Shown: positions 32,726 through 44,037, counted from the first letter of the stretch. The stretch: DNA of 64,000 nt from Terrilactibacillus sp. S3-3 (GCA_030437565.1 CP129291.1:2666001-2730000); one strand, 5' to 3'. Made by a program: numbers and translations. Notes: generated from the letters alone by a model not told the origin.

Positions 32726-34015
32726 TTAAACTTTTAATTCATTCACTTTGCTGCGAAGCGATTTGGCGTCATCGAAGAGTTCGTGAATATTTTTTGTAAT
32801 ATTTGCCATATGCTCGGTCTGCTTTTGCGCACTGGAAGCCACTTCCCTGACCGCTGCCGACGTTTGTTCGGAAATGGCGGCGGTTTGTTCGGCGTCACTC
32901 GTAATATCTCGCATACAGACCTGCTGTTTCTCTGCCATATTGTGAATGATATCGATGCTTTCAGCGACTTGGTAAACGGAATCTTTCATCGTGCTCAATT
33001 GGACATCGGTCTGTTTGGCCCGTTCAACCTCTTCATTGCCCATTTCAACTTGCTGCTCATAATGCTTCAATGTTTTATCCACGCTGTCCTGCATTTCACG
33101 GACATCATTCCGAATAGCATCAACCGACTGAGCGCTTTGGGCAGCCAGCTTCTGTATCTCGCCGGCAACCACTGCAAAGCCTTTCCGGATTCGCCGGCGC
33201 GGGCGGCTTCAATATTGGCATTCAGTGCCAGCATATGCGTTTTTTCTGCAATATCCGCCACCGTATCGACAATCGTATCAATACTTGCCGCATGTTCTTT
33301 TAACTCGGTTGCTTCTTGAGACATCTTTTCATTTGACTCGCTGATGAGATGAATCCCCTGAATCAGCGCCTGCACCGTGCCGGAGCTTTCCGCCAGATTC
33401 TTCACTGTCACATCGGACATCTTCTTCGACCGGCCCGCACTCTCGCTGATCGACTGGGACAGTTCCAGCCCTTCCTGGACGCGCTCCAGCGCATTCATCG
33501 ATGTATTCGCTTCGCTTTCCGCCCCTGAAGCGATATCCTCAATACTCATCGTCACCTGCTTGACTTGATGCGATATTTCATCCGATGACTCATTCAATTC
33601 GTCGATTCGTTTGGCCGTTCCTTCTGTATGCGACTGAATGCCGGCGACAATGTTTTTTAACCGATTGATCATAATCCGGAGGTTTATCGTTCAATATTTC
33701 AAATTCATCCCTAGTATGAATCTGCGCAATCTCGATATTTAACTGCCCCTCTGCTGCCCTGGCCATTTTGTCACTGATTTCCCGCAGCGTTCTAGTCAAA
33801 TAGCGAGCTGTAAAATAGCCGAGGATACCCGACCATATCACGCCGAGCAGCAAAGTCAATAAATCAAAGAGCCAATTAGGAATATAGTCCGACATAAAAG
33901 GAGCCAGGATGAAAATAAAAAAAGCGCTTGTGCTATATGTAATCACCGCAACGCCAACCATTCCCAAAACCAATTTCTTCGCTAAACCAATTTGCCTTTT
34001 TTTCAATGCGCCCAC
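32726..34015 (-). CDS. Methyl-accepting chemotaxis protein, frameshifted
   Basis: N-terminal pair of transmembrane helices (about residues 15-37 and 45-66) with almost no periplasmic sensor loop, a HAMP domain (TLREISDKMARAAEGQLNIEI) and a long signalling coiled coil. The receptor hairpin tip is [32 protein letters not shown], the hallmark sequence that contacts CheA and CheW. Frames change near 33670 and 33172-33180. About 430 residues. The tiny extracellular loop suggests membrane or cytoplasmic sensing. Start is the GTG at 34015 or the TTG at 34006, both close to GGAAGTGGG. Confidence 0.9.
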
Positions 34016-34494
34016 TTCCCGTCTCGAAAGTCTTGTTCATCATCGTTTATAAAAAACTTCAACCCGTATGTAAGCGGTAAAAGTCGATCATGCCAACAAT
34101 AAATATGTCTAAAGTCACGCAACTATCATCCTTTTTATTATAGAATATGCGCAGAGATTTGGGAAGGAAAATTAAGTACTTTTAACTAGTTATCATTTAG
34201 GAAAAGATTGCCGACCCGCCGGCTGCGGTGGCTTTTGGTTCAGAAATGATGGATTTACGGCTGCTTTTGATAGGGGACTTAAGTGGTTTGACTTAACTGA
34301 GCTTTAGCCGATGTTTGACAAACATGCCTTGATCCGGGAAATTCACCGGAATCCGCCGCAAAATTCATCTAGTTTAAGTTTTTGATCGGCAGACCGGACA
34401 ATCGGCTCACTTACGGCCGGCTTCCTTCTGTTCAGACAGTCGCCGTGGTTCTTCCAACGTATCCAATAATCACGATCTAGTACGCGGCTTTGGC
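34016..34494. other. Gene-free region
   Basis: About 480 bases between the chemotaxis gene and the AI-2E terminator. I see no coding frame, repeat or RNA structure that I can name. Confidence 0.45.
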
Positions 34495-34537
34495 AAAAAA
34501 AATTAGCGGGCTGCCTCGTTTTGAGGCAGCCCGCGGA
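34495..34537 (-). terminator. Terminator of the AI-2E transporter gene
   Basis: GCGGGCTGCCTC / GAGGCAGCCCGC with a short loop (34506-34534). On the minus strand it is followed by TAATTTTTTTT. Confidence 0.9.
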
Positions 34538-34549
34538 AAATAGACAATG

Positions 34550-35659
34550 TTAATCGCTAACGCCATCTTTGTCGCTTTTTTTCTTGAGTTTGACTAGACG
34601 AACGATGTGTAGAATAATCGTTTTGATCACCGCATAAATAGGCACAGCCAGAATCATACCCAGCGGGCCCATCATTTCCGGCGCGCGCTCAGCAAAAGCA
34701 CGATAATCGTAAGCGGATGGGTATGGAGCCGTTTGCCAATCACCAGAGGAGAAATCAGGTGGCTGTCCAATTGTTGAACGATGACCACCACAACGACGAC
34801 GAGGAGCGCCATCGTCGGCGAATGCAGCAGGCCGATGATCACCGCCGGCGTCGCGCCCAGGAAAGGACCCAAATACGGAATAATATTGGTCACCCCGACA
34901 AGCACGCCGAGCAGCAAACCATAGGGCAGGCCGATGATCGAGTAACCGATACTCGAGCCGATGCCGACGAATGAAGCCACGATTATAAGTCCGCGAATAT
35001 AAGTCGACAATGTCGTACTCATATCTTTCAGGATTTCAATGACCTCGTGATGATAGGTTTTTGGAAAAAAGCGCAGTGCAGCCTCAGGCAGCTTATCACC
35101 GTCTTTCAGCATATAAAAAAGGATGAACGGGACGGTCACGACCGTGAGCGCCACATTTGTGACCACGCCAAACATGCTGAATCCTTTGCCGACCATTGCC
35201 GGGTACTGTTTGGACAAATGAAGAAGATTGGCCTGAATCTTATCGATCGAATAATAGTTCTGGTGAATCAGCCATTTAAACCCTCTTGTTTGCGCAAGCC
35301 GGTTGACTGTTCCCCGCAATTCTTCGACATACGAGGGGAGATGCCCAAACAAGTCCTTCACCTGTTCGGTAAGCGGCGGCCCGATGATCAGGACGCCAAG
35401 AAAAAACAATGCCGACCAGGAAGATATACAGCGTCAGAATGGCGATAATTTTTGGAATCCGAAAATGTTGCAAGAGATGAACGAACGGACTGAGCAGAAA
35501 ATAGAGAAAACCGGAAACGAGGATCGGGAAGAACAAAGTCGAAATAAAGGTTCCAATCGGGATAAAAATAAAAGAAATCTTTGTGCAAAGAAAAACGCCT
35601 AAAACAATCAATAAAATTTCTATTGTCCAAAACTGCAGCTTTGAATTTTTATTAAACAC
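34550..35659 (-). CDS. AI-2E family transporter (PerM-like), frameshifted
   Basis: Polytopic inner-membrane protein of the AI-2 exporter/PerM family, with about seven to eight helices. Seen: GPPLTEQVKDLFGHLPSYVEEL, the conserved GVTNIIPYLGPFLGATPA near residue 265 and QQLDSHLISPLVIGK. Two frame changes: near 35400 (A-run) and near 34680, after which PEMMGPLGMILAVPIYAVIK and a basic tail run to the TAA at 34550. About 369 residues. Members export signalling molecules or sodium ions in different species, so the substrate is not assigned. Confidence 0.85.
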
Positions 35660-35897
35660 CTTTTACATTCACACCTTTGTCCATCCTTATTCTCCTTCAG
35701 GTTAAAAAAAGCGCGGCCAGGCATACCTCACATTTAGGCGCCGGCTGGCTTCGCCGCATTCACCAACTGCTTTCATAAGGTGAAACTTCAAGCAATCCGA
35801 TTATCTTCCCCCATTATAAACTCTTTTGTTATCCCGTTTCAATCAAACAAAAATGAATGAATGCGCATATGGACATGATTTAAAACCATTTTCATAC

Positions 35898-35943
35898 AAA
35901 AAAGGGGTGCGCGAAAGACTTGGAGCTTTCACACGCCCCTTCT
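35898..35943 (-). terminator. Terminator of the tar operon
   Basis: AAGGGGTGCGCGAAAG pairs with CTTTCACACGCCCCTT (one or two mismatches) and runs into T7 on the minus strand, downstream of the last tar gene. Confidence 0.8.
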
Positions 35944-36043
35944 GATTCATCCTATCTCCGCCGCTTCCTTTTCTTTCAAAATTTGGCCGAACGCGGGCTG
36001 CCTGCTTCTCAGAGCTCTGACTCGCAATCTCGGCGGCATGGAT

Positions 36044-38013
36044 TTATGAACCGGCTTTGGCATAATCCTTTTTCGAATTGACCAGCTTAGGCCTGGCAAA
36101 GTTCTCATATCCGTCATTGCCGAGTATCAATTGATCGACGACGCGGGCGCTGGACTCTCCGTCAATTTGATCAAAGAAATAATGAACGAACGGTTTGACT
36201 TTTTCCATTTGAAAATCGCCGCTCCGGATCGTCCGAATGATGTCATTTGTCGACTTGACGAGCGGCCCCGGTATAAACGACCGGTAATCATAGTAGAAGT
36301 CCCTTTTTTTTTGTACATAATCCAGAATATCGAATGCAAAAAAAAAACAGCATCGGCCGGTTCAGCAGCGCATATTCAAAGCAGACGGATGAATAGTCCG
36401 TGATCAAGATATCCGTCACAAACAGCAGATCATTGATTTCGCGGTAAGACGAGAAGTCGTAAAAAAAGTCGCTGTATTGATAAGGAATGGTTAGGTCATT
36501 TTTGGCAAACGGGTGAATCTTAAAGAGGAACACATAATCGTCTTTTAAAGTTTCATACAGTTTGTCGAGATCAAGCACTTCCATCGGATAATAAGCGGAT
36601 TGCTGGCCGTTGCCGCGAAACGTTGGCGCAAACAAAATCACCTTTTTATTTTGCAAATAAGGATGCTCGGCATTCGCTTTTTTGACTTTTTCCTGATACT
36701 CTTGATCGAAGAACACGTCCGTGCGCGGAATACCGGTGGCGACAACTTTGTCGATGTCGATACCGAACCCTTCTGCGTAATGCTTGGCAACATTTTTTGA
36801 GCTGACAATCGCTTTTGTATAGTTTTTTTTATGGTTTTTCGAGTCAGGCGACGGACCGCCGGCGCGCCCCATCCGGCTGTACCCGAATGTCTTAAATGCG
36901 CCGACTGCGTGCCACAGCTGAATGAGTTCGGCGTGTTTTCTTATTTTTAATGGATAGACTTCAGGGAAAAAGTCATCGAGCAAAATAAATTTTGACGTCG
37001 CCAAATGATAGGCAAGTTTGACGATTTCCGCATAGCTTTTTTTTTTCTCTCTAATATTTGACTTTAAGCTGAAATGATAGTCGTAATCCAGCCGGCGTTT
37101 CAGCAATTCGTCATAAACAAATTGAAAATTGCCTTCCAAAGTCGTGCGGCTGTCCGACGCAAATAAAATCTTCTTTTTTTCAGTTTCAGCAGGCAAAAAC
37201 ATTTATACAGTATTCGGAACACAACCGTGTTGAAAAAGCGGTAAAAAAAAGGCTGCGCCGCTTCCTTTGGTCAATGACCAGTTCGGTCGGGTCGAAGTCC
37301 TTTAATTTAGCAGAAACAATCTTCATTGTTTTGTTCGTCTGATCGAAACTTGCAATCAAGTTATATTTCATTTGTCTTTTTGCGGTAAAGTATTCCGCCT
37401 TCGTGCTGTGAAAACCATTGTCCAGCAAATGCTGAATGTTGCCGAGCGGATAGGTCAATTGAAAGCTTTGTCCCTTGCTTAAAACATTGACTTCGATTCG
37501 CAGATAAAGTGCATATTCTCCGTCCGTAAGCGGCTTTCCGGCTGAAAGGGTCGCAAAGTTCACCTTGCCGCTAAAACCGGCCCATTCATAGTACCCCATG
37601 AGATGGTGAAGCGGTTCATCGGAATGAAGGCTATCCACTTTGATGTCTTTCAAAGGCAGAACAATATCTTTGGCTTTTATATTCGCCGACTTTCCTTTTT
37701 TTGTTTGCACAAGAACGAGACTTTTTTTGACTAAATCTTCGTCTAGAAGCGGCAGGCTGTCCAAATAGTAATAGCCGCTGATTTCCATGATCGGCCCGTT
37801 CCATACCAATGACGTGACTTTTCGATGGGGAACAAGTTTCGGCTGCTCATTAAGCATTTCTGCCAAAATAGGCAATGATTCTTTCAAGTGATCTTTTTGG
37901 ATAACGATGTGATCATTATCGATCGAGAACGGCTGAACGGACTCGCCGTCCGCCGCATTGTTTCGGCTGCCTCTCAACAATCTGATGATTTTTCTTTTTA
38001 TTCTTGAAAGCAT
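36044..38013 (-). CDS. tarL: Teichoic acid polyol-phosphate polymerase (TarL-like), frameshifted
   Basis: Large membrane-associated transferase of the CDP-glycerol/CDP-ribitol family. An N-terminal domain of about 250 residues (LPILAEMLNEQPKLV onward) precedes the catalytic domain, which has ILFASDSRTTLEGNFQFV, LIQLWHAVGAFKTFGYSR, the His-containing FKIHPFAKN and ITDYSSVCFEYALL. This two-domain shape and near-identical motifs match S. aureus TarL/TarK rather than the short TagB/TarB. Frames change near 37205-37250, 36337-36347 and 36301-36310 (A/T-runs). After the last shift it ends with RVVDQLILG and a lysine-rich tail at 36044. About 650 residues. It is the last gene of tarI-tarJ-transferase-tarL. 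Confidence 0.85.
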
Positions 38014-38097
38014 AACGGCAATCTCCCTTATCTATGAAATCCATTCAATAATCAATCGAGGGCGCTCGAACGCATCATTTTGACGCTCGCTGTTCAG

Positions 38098-39275
38098 TCA
38101 GGCATTTTTACTCATTGGGCTAAAAAGCCGATCGACGATTCGTTTGCTGGCCTGTCCGTCAAGATTATCAAAAAAAAGCTGTTTAAATGCAATGACAGGC
38201 TGCGTATCATGGGCCGGCTGCTTGATCCATTCGGCTAGTGATTGGACGTCCGTAAAAAAAGGGCCGGGAATAAACGATTTAAAATCATAATAAAAATCAC
38301 GTTCCCGCGTATAACTCTCCAGATCGTCCGCATAAAATGCGATTGGCTTTTCTAATAAACTATAATCAAAAATGACAGATGAATAGTCTGTTATCAATAT
38401 ATCGGCTACAATCATTAATTCCTGAATATCATAGACCTCTTGGATCAAATAGACTTTCTCATTCGTAAACAGCGATGCCATTTTGCCATAAGCATAAGGA
38501 TGCAAATGAACGATTAATACCGAGTCATCATCCAAATAGTCGGCGAACCGTTCCAGATCCAATGGACAGCGCTCGTTTTGTTGCCCATGGCTCCGGCCTC
38601 GAAAGGTCGGCGCGTACAGAATCAGCTTCTTTTCACGGAGTTCAGGATAGTCGCGAAAAAAAAACGCAGCGCCGTCTTTTGACTGCGCTTCTTGAAAGTA
38701 CAGGTCGTCCCTCGGTACGCCGAGCGGCAAAATATGATCGGCAGGCATATTGAATGCCTCCGAATAATACGGGACGACCTCCGAACCGCTGACGATCACT
38801 TTTGAATAATTAGAGTGGATTTTGACATGGCGCAAGTAATCGGTCGATGGACCGAATGACTTGCCGACCGTGCTGTAGCCGAATTTTTTAAACGCACCTG
38901 CCGCATGCCACAACTGAATAATTTCAGTGCCTGCTCTCGGCCGAATCACATAAACGGGGAAGTAATAGTCATCGATAATAAAATAACGCGACGTTGCCAA
39001 ATGATAGCTTGCCCGGAATAAATGAAAAACATAGAAACATTTTTCCAAAAAAGCGGAATCAAATCGCTTTAATAAAAAAACAAAGGTCAATGATTCATCT
39101 CTGCGGCAAATCTCATTGTAGACACTTAACAAATTATCTTTCAGACGATTCGAGCGATAACTGGCAAACGTGACCTTTCTTTCTTGACAGAAAAGAGAAG
39201 AGAAGAGAAAAAATAAATGGTGACGATACTATATTTGACGCACAATGTGATCAATATTTTGGCATGCTTCTTCAT
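38098..39275 (-). CDS. CDP-glycerol glycerophosphotransferase family protein (TarB/TarF-like)
   Basis: Single-domain teichoic acid transferase. It begins at the ATG at 39275 (MKKHAKILITLCVKY, preceded by GGAAGTG), with an amphipathic N-terminal membrane anchor, then a frame change at an A-run near 39180. The catalytic core shows KVTFASYRSNRLKDN, EIIQLWHAAGAFKKFGYST, the acceptor-binding IVHLHPYAY and DILITDYSSVIFDYSLL. About 390 residues. In tar systems such enzymes add one or a few glycerol phosphates to the linkage unit before the polymerase acts. Which step it performs (primase or second transfer) cannot be told. Confidence 0.85.
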
Positions 39276-39293
39276 CCGAATCACTTCCAGCGT

Positions 39294-40321
39294 TTAGATT
39301 TCCCACTTGATGACCGTCTTTCCCCATGATGCCGTCAAATCCTGTTCGAATACGCTGATCATATCCTTTATACTGCGAATGGTCTCTACCTGTCCCACGA
39401 GCATTTCGAGATATTCGCAGACGCTCGGATGTTCTTCCAGAAAGGTCACGGTATTGACAAAATCAACGCGGCCGCTGCGGCTGCAGCCAAGCAGTTTAAT
39501 CCCTTTTTCCAAAATCATCCGCGTATTCATCGCGATCGGATCTTCGGACACGCCCATCGCGACAATCGTGCCCATCGGCCGAATGTGATCAATCATTTGC
39601 TCGATCGCACTCTCGCTGCCCCGGCCGCCCACACATTCAAAAGCGTGGTCCACAATGATATCACTTGATAGATTGTCAATATATAGATATCATCGGCAAA
39701 ACTGAAATGTTCGGCTTTATAGTCATGTTTGCTGAAAACATAAATTTTCGCATCCGGAAAAGTGGACTTTAAAAACAGAGAAGTGATAAAACCGAGACTG
39801 CCGTCGCCCCAAACCCCGATCGTCCCGGCGCCATGAGTAATACTTTCTTTGAAACGGCGAATCGCGTGCATGCTGACCGACATGAGTTCAATAAACGCCG
39901 CCATCGGCAGGTGGATACCGCTGAAAAGAGGCACGATCCGATCCGGTTTGAAAAAGACGTAATCCTGCATAAACCCGTCGTATCCGCTCGAGTGAAAGTG
40001 GCTTGAGGGCAAGTAGTTTTCCTCGATGAAGTCATTCTTTTCAGTCGGCTCATTCGGAATCATCACGACATTTGTGCCGACCGCAAACGCCCCGGTCGGA
40101 TCATAAGCAACCTGTCCGACGCCCTCGTGAATTAACGCCATCGGCAGCTTCTTATTCAGAACTTGTTTATTGCGCTTGCCGGTGTAGTAGCGTTGTTGAT
40201 CGGCGGCACAAATCGACAAGTATGTCGGGCGAACGGCGACGAGCTGATCCGAAATCGAAGCTTCCTTGTAATTGATTTCAAATTGGCGCGGTGTGACAAG
40301 ACGGTACACTTGATTAATCAT
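39294..40321 (-). CDS. tarJ: Ribulose-5-phosphate reductase (ribitol-5-phosphate forming), frameshifted
   Basis: Zinc-dependent medium-chain dehydrogenase that reduces ribulose-5-phosphate to ribitol-5-phosphate with NADPH. N-terminus [16 protein letters not shown] and VRPTYLSICAADQQRYYTG (zinc-site Cys) match TarJ. The Rossmann motif is GVWGDGSLGFI. Frames join near 39665-39680 (T-run region), resuming with DHAFECVGGRGSESAI. About 340 residues. Its start overlaps the end of tarI by eight bases, the usual translational coupling of this heterodimer-forming pair. Confidence 0.92.
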
Positions 40322-41029
40322 TCTCTTTTCCTCCCTTGAAAAACCCTTCAGCCACTTTCAAGTCATAGGGAGTGGTGATTTTAATATTAAAATTTTCCCC
40401 TCTAACCATTTTGATATCAAACCCTTTTAACAGACATATTTTGCAAGCATCCGTCAAAATTGCCTTCTCTTCGCTTGTCAATGCCTGATAGCTGTCCGCC
40501 AATAATTTAATATTGAAGCTTTGCGGCGTCTGTCCCTGGTACATCGTCGAGCGAATCGGAATCTGGCTGATCGTATTGCCGTCTTCCGACTGGATGATCG
40601 TATCCACCGCTTCAATCACCGTATCAACCACTTTATATTTTAGCGCGGCCTCGATATTTTCTTCGATCATTCGATGCGTCAAAACGGCCGGACCGAGTCA
40701 TGGGTGACAATGATATCTTCATCGCTCACACCGACTGTCTCTTCAATATAGCGGATCCCTTTCATAATCGATTCGTTGCGGTCGCTGCCGCCTTCCACAA
40801 CGACCACTCGTTCAAGAGCACCGATAAATTTTAAGATGATGTCTTTTGTGTGATTGACCCACTCTTTCGGTGAGACAACAATGATTTTCTCAAAGCGATC
40901 ATTTAATATGAACTTTTCAATCGTATGAATGATGATCGGCTTGTTGTTTAATAGTAAAAATTGTTTAGGCATTTTTACATTGCCCATGCGGGTGCCTTTT
41001 CCCCCTGCCAGAATCTCTGCATATATCAT
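40314..41029 (-). CDS. tarI: Ribitol-5-phosphate cytidylyltransferase, frameshifted
   Basis: IspD-family nucleotidyltransferase that makes CDP-ribitol. N-terminal nucleotide motif [10 protein letters not shown], then [12 protein letters not shown], and the metal-binding THDSVRPF. The frame changes near 40680-40683, in or just after that motif. The second part contains [11 protein letters not shown] and [11 protein letters not shown], typical of TarI/IspD. About 238 residues. It is the first gene of the tar cluster on the minus strand; GGGATGGGG precedes the ATG. Confidence 0.93.
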
Positions 41030-41186
41030 GCGGTATCCCCATCCCTTGTCTATTTATAATGTAAAAATCAAAAGGGGCATTCCCTGTCCACCACCATTAT
41101 GGAAGGCATTCCTTAACTTTTGATTAATAATCTTTACAATCCGAAAACCGCGTATGGAGACGTAGAGACCTGCCTTTTTCTAAAAA

Positions 41187-41228
41187 AAAAGGCGCCCTTT
41201 TCACATAAAAAATGAAAAGAGCACCTTA
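41187..41228 (-). terminator. Terminator of the thioesterase gene
   Basis: AAGGCGCCCTTTTCA pairs with TGAAAAGAGCACCTT (two mismatches) and is followed by T9 on the minus strand. Confidence 0.8.
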
Positions 41229-41285
41229 ATTTGAGGCAGAGAAATTTTTAAATTGTTATGCTATGCCGCTCGAAAATCATTAATG

Positions 41286-41744
41286 TTAAAAGCAGACTCT
41301 CTGCGGTGAATTGACCGATTTAATCGCCCGCAATTCAGGAACATTGTCCGGGCCGTCCTGATGCTGCTGCAAAACCGTGCGAATAGCCTCGCTTAGCGGC
41401 ACGCTTTTTTTATTTTGAAAATCATAGCCTGCCAGCGTGACCCGCCCACGGGCATGCCATTTGCCGCCCCCGCTGCCGATGGCATGTTCGACATCAAAAC
41501 TGGTGCGGCCGATCCGCCCAATCCATGAGTAGACGGTGACTTCTACGCCATAATGAATTTCTTCGATGTAATCACAATGTGTCGAAGCAACGATCACATG
41601 CCAGTCGTTTGTATCCAAACTCGGTGTGAACAAGCGAAATATCTCCCGCTTGCCTTCTTCAAAATATGTGTAATAACGCGCGTTATTTACATGCCCCATG
41701 GCATCACAATCATTAAAACGCACAGGGATTTTTGTCGTAATCAC
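41286..41744 (-). CDS. Acyl-CoA thioesterase, 4HBT hotdog family
   Basis: Intact 152-residue hotdog-fold protein. The active-site signature VRFNDCDAMGHVNNARYYTYFEE is that of 4-hydroxybenzoyl-CoA-type thioesterases, with the catalytic Asp in DCDAMGHVNN. The preferred acyl-CoA is not known. It is a single gene with its own terminator, next to an ArsR regulator on the same strand. Confidence 0.9.
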   Translation of the reverse strand: MITTKIPVRFNDCDAMGHVNNARYYTYFEEGKREIFRLFTPSLDTNDWHVIVASTHCDYIEEIHYGVEVTVYSWIGRIGRTSFDVEHAIGSGGGKWHARGRVTLAGYDFQNKKSVPLSEAIRTVLQQHQDGPDNVPELRAIKSVNSPQRVCF

Positions 41745-41863
41745 TGATCCATTCCTCCATCATTCTATAGATAATTGTCTAAAATAAGCGGTGAAAAAAC
41801 GGCTTTTCTTTAAGCGCAAGTCGAACCCCGGCGCAGGGCATCCGCTACTCGCGCCTTTTGGAA

Positions 41864-42175
41864 TTAAAAAGGCGGCGTGGCATGTTCTAAGAATGAGAAA
41901 AATCCCGGAAAACGGTATTCCAAGTCTTCCTTCCTAATGGAAATAAAACGCTGGGTGCCCTCAATCCGCGTATTCACTAAACCGGATTCTCTAAGTACTT
42001 TAAAATGGTGGGACATCGTTGACTTTGCCAAGTCGCAAGTCAAATCACCGCATGATTTCTCGCCGCTTTCCAGTAATTTCAAAACAATTTTAAGCCGTGC
42101 CGGCTCGCTCAACGCATAAAAAAGAGTCGATAACCGGATCGCTTCCCTTGCCGGATGGAATAATTCTCTCATCAT
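41864..42175 (-). CDS. ArsR-family transcriptional regulator
   Basis: Intact 103-residue winged-helix protein. The recognition helix is in KSTMSHHFKVLRESGLVNTRIEG, followed by the wing. CGDLTCDL has two cysteines, but the usual metal motif ELCVCDL is not present, so metal sensing is doubtful. It may regulate the neighbouring thioesterase gene or itself. A short C-run follows the start on the other side (42182-42190). Confidence 0.85.
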   Translation of the reverse strand: MMRELFHPAREAIRLSTLFYALSEPARLKIVLKLLESGEKSCGDLTCDLAKSTMSHHFKVLRESGLVNTRIEGTQRFISIRKEDLEYRFPGFFSFLEHATPPF

Positions 42176-42426
42176 TTTTCCCCCCCCCCGATCCCATCGA
42201 CATACTATTTCGTTTCCAATGTAATGATAACATGTCTCATTTCAAAGTTCTAATGGCGCAGAAAAAACGAATAAAAAACAGTTTCATCTTTCATTTTAAT
42301 ACATATGTAAAAACCCATTCCAGCAAAGACAAGCCGAGCAAGCAGGGTATCCAGGGAATAACGGGAGGACGGCTGTCCAGGCAATACCCAAAAAAATCGG
42401 CAACATTTCGAGAATACAGATTGCTG
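42176..42426. other. Upstream part of the ArsR-DUF805 intergenic region
   Basis: A C-run of nine at 42181-42189 lies just upstream of the ArsR start. The rest has no recognised feature; the 149-codon frame at 42097-42546 is not protein-like. The following bases belong to repeat copy A. Confidence 0.4.
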
Positions 42427-42655
42427 CTACGGCCGGATTATGATCCAAACGGGAACAGCCTCCTTTTACCGGATTTTAATCTTTCCTCGATAAAACGAGT
42501 AAATTTTTTTGACTATCGGCATGTTTTTTATATGATCTCAGTATAAATATCCTAAAGGTGATCCCAAAATGGTTACACATTCAGGGAAAAATTTATTTCT
42601 CTTTTATTGTGTTTTTTGGCCATCGCGTTGAAGACGTGATGAATTATTTATTGAT
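42427..42655 (+). repeat. Copy A of a dispersed leader/small-ORF cassette (deleted form)
   Basis: 42427-42606 aligns with 45165-45344 at roughly three quarters identity: CGGCCGGA at the start, a TTTTTTGACTAT promoter-like block, GATCTCAGTATAAATATC, and the start codon region with ATTCAGGGAAAAATTTATTT. After the first dozen codons copy A jumps to TTTTTTGGCCATCGCG, which in copy B is found only after the small ORF (45578-45593). Copy A therefore looks like copy B with an internal deletion of about 230 bases that removed most of the ORF. Confidence 0.8.
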
Positions 42656-42722
42656 TTTTCGGATATATTGAATAAACTTGATTTAGTAACACATATCATA
42701 ATTTTCCAAAGGAGGTTTTTTC

Positions 42723-43085
42723 ATGCATTGGTATTTTGATGTACTTAGGAACTATGTTGGCTTTGGCGGCAGGGCGACGCGGACAGAATTTTGGATGTTC
42801 ACTCTTTTTAATGCTATTGTATCCGTTATTGCGAATCTTATTGATTACCTGCTCCTAAACAACCAGCCGATCGTGAACTCTATTTATTCGTTAGCTGTTC
42901 TGCTTCCCTCTCTCGCTGTCGCTGTCCGCCGGCTTCACGATACCGGCCGAACCGGCTGGTGGGTACTAATTGGGCTTATTCCCGTTGTCGGATGGATTGT
43001 GCTGCTTATTTTCTACTGCACGGATAGTCAGGAGAACCAAAACGCGTATGGCCCCAATCCCAAAGAAACGACTGAAGCGAAATGA
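42723..43085 (+). CDS. DUF805 family membrane protein
   Basis: Intact 120-residue protein with three transmembrane helices and the DUF805 signatures GFGGRATRTEFWMF near the N-terminus and VRRLHDTGRTGWWVL in the middle. The family is widespread and its function is not established. AAAGGAGG stands upstream, and repeat copy A lies in front of it. A terminator follows. Confidence 0.92.
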   Translation: MHWYFDVLRNYVGFGGRATRTEFWMFTLFNAIVSVIANLIDYLLLNNQPIVNSIYSLAVLLPSLAVAVRRLHDTGRTGWWVLIGLIPVVGWIVLLIFYCTDSQENQNAYGPNPKETTEAK

Positions 43086-43119
43086 GATTTTTTCTTAAAT
43101 AATTCCATTTTAAACGGAA

Positions 43120-43162
43120 AGCGGGAATGTCACGAAGCATGGCATTCCCGCTATTGATTTTT
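43120..43162 (+). terminator. Terminator between DUF805 and RQC-minor genes
   Basis: AGCGGGAATG / CATTCCCGCT with a 13-nt loop; T-rich sequence follows. Confidence 0.75.
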
Positions 43163-43201
43163 TGACTTGATCGGGAGTCAAGCATGCCCTAAAGAGACGG
43201 C

Positions 43202-43777
43202 TTATTTAACCGCTTTATTTGGCATCCTGCCCTCTTTTTTCTTCAATTGTTCGATCACTGTCTGAATTCTTGTTCTTACTTTTTTATAATCAATTCTTTT
43301 CCATTCTTCGAGGATCCGAATGAATGCATCATTCCTCGATTCAGCAATTTTATCCAATAATCGAACAATCATCCCGCGATTTCGATCTTTTAACGTCTGC
43401 ACAAATTCGTATCGTTTTTCATGTGCTGCTTCAATGAGTTCTTCAAACAGTTCTTCAGCACAAGTCTCTTGTTCTATTTTCCATCCTTTATCTGTAAATA
43501 TAAGAAGAGGAAGGCGATAATCATAGTCAATGTCTAAATATTGACTCACTATCATCCAATCAATTTTTTCAAGAATCTCTTTTTGGGTCTTCCCTTTAAA
43601 AGCCCCATAAACGGGACAATGATCAAGTTCAAGGTCAAGCAACTTTTTATCTTTTGAACCGGTAAGGATTTTAGTGAGCATATTCCGGCCGCCGGACATG
43701 ATTAACTCATCTGCTCCTCGCAAAATGGCCGTTATTTCCTCCATCGGCAATGACTTCACTTTTCCCGGATTACCCAT
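43202..43777 (-). CDS. RQC-minor-1 family DNA-binding protein
   Basis: Intact 191-residue protein. Its N-terminal part (ILRGADELIMSGGRNMLTKIL, LDLELDHCPVYGAFKG, then DYDYRLPLLIFTDKGWKIE) is a winged-helix RQC-type domain as found in RecQ helicases, here without a helicase. The C-terminal half is charged and helical (about residues 110-191, ending KKKEGRMPNKAVK). RQC-minor proteins are thought to bind DNA, but their role is not known to me. Confidence 0.8.
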   Translation of the reverse strand: MGNPGKVKSLPMEEITAILRGADELIMSGGRNMLTKILTGSKDKKLLDLELDHCPVYGAFKGKTQKEILEKIDWMIVSQYLDIDYDYRLPLLIFTDKGWKIEQETCAEELFEELIEAAHEKRYEFVQTLKDRNRGMIVRLLDKIAESRNDAFIRILEEWKRIDYKKVRTRIQTVIEQLKKKEGRMPNKAVK

Positions 43778-43802
43778 CCATTCTAATAAAAGTATACCTT
43801 AA

Positions 43803-43830
43803 TGAGGAGCGTTTTTCACGCTCCTTTTTC
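43803..43830. terminator. Small hairpin with T-run
   Basis: GGAGCGT / ACGCTCC with a 5-nt loop and TTTTTC after it. It lies upstream of the RQC gene and may end transcription reading from the left on the plus strand. Confidence 0.55.
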
Positions 43831-44037
43831 ACGAATCAATATGTCCTTGACATGATTTATGCCAATGTCCCAGCTCATGCTGTTTTCTTCCACATAAATA
43901 CGATAAAATTCAAGATAATCTTGATCAGAATATCCCATAATAGCCATTAAAATCTTCTGCTTTATTCCTAATCATATTATAGGCTAAAACTATTGAATCC
44001 TTATACTGGTTTCAGCTCCGCTCGCCCTCCGTCAGCG

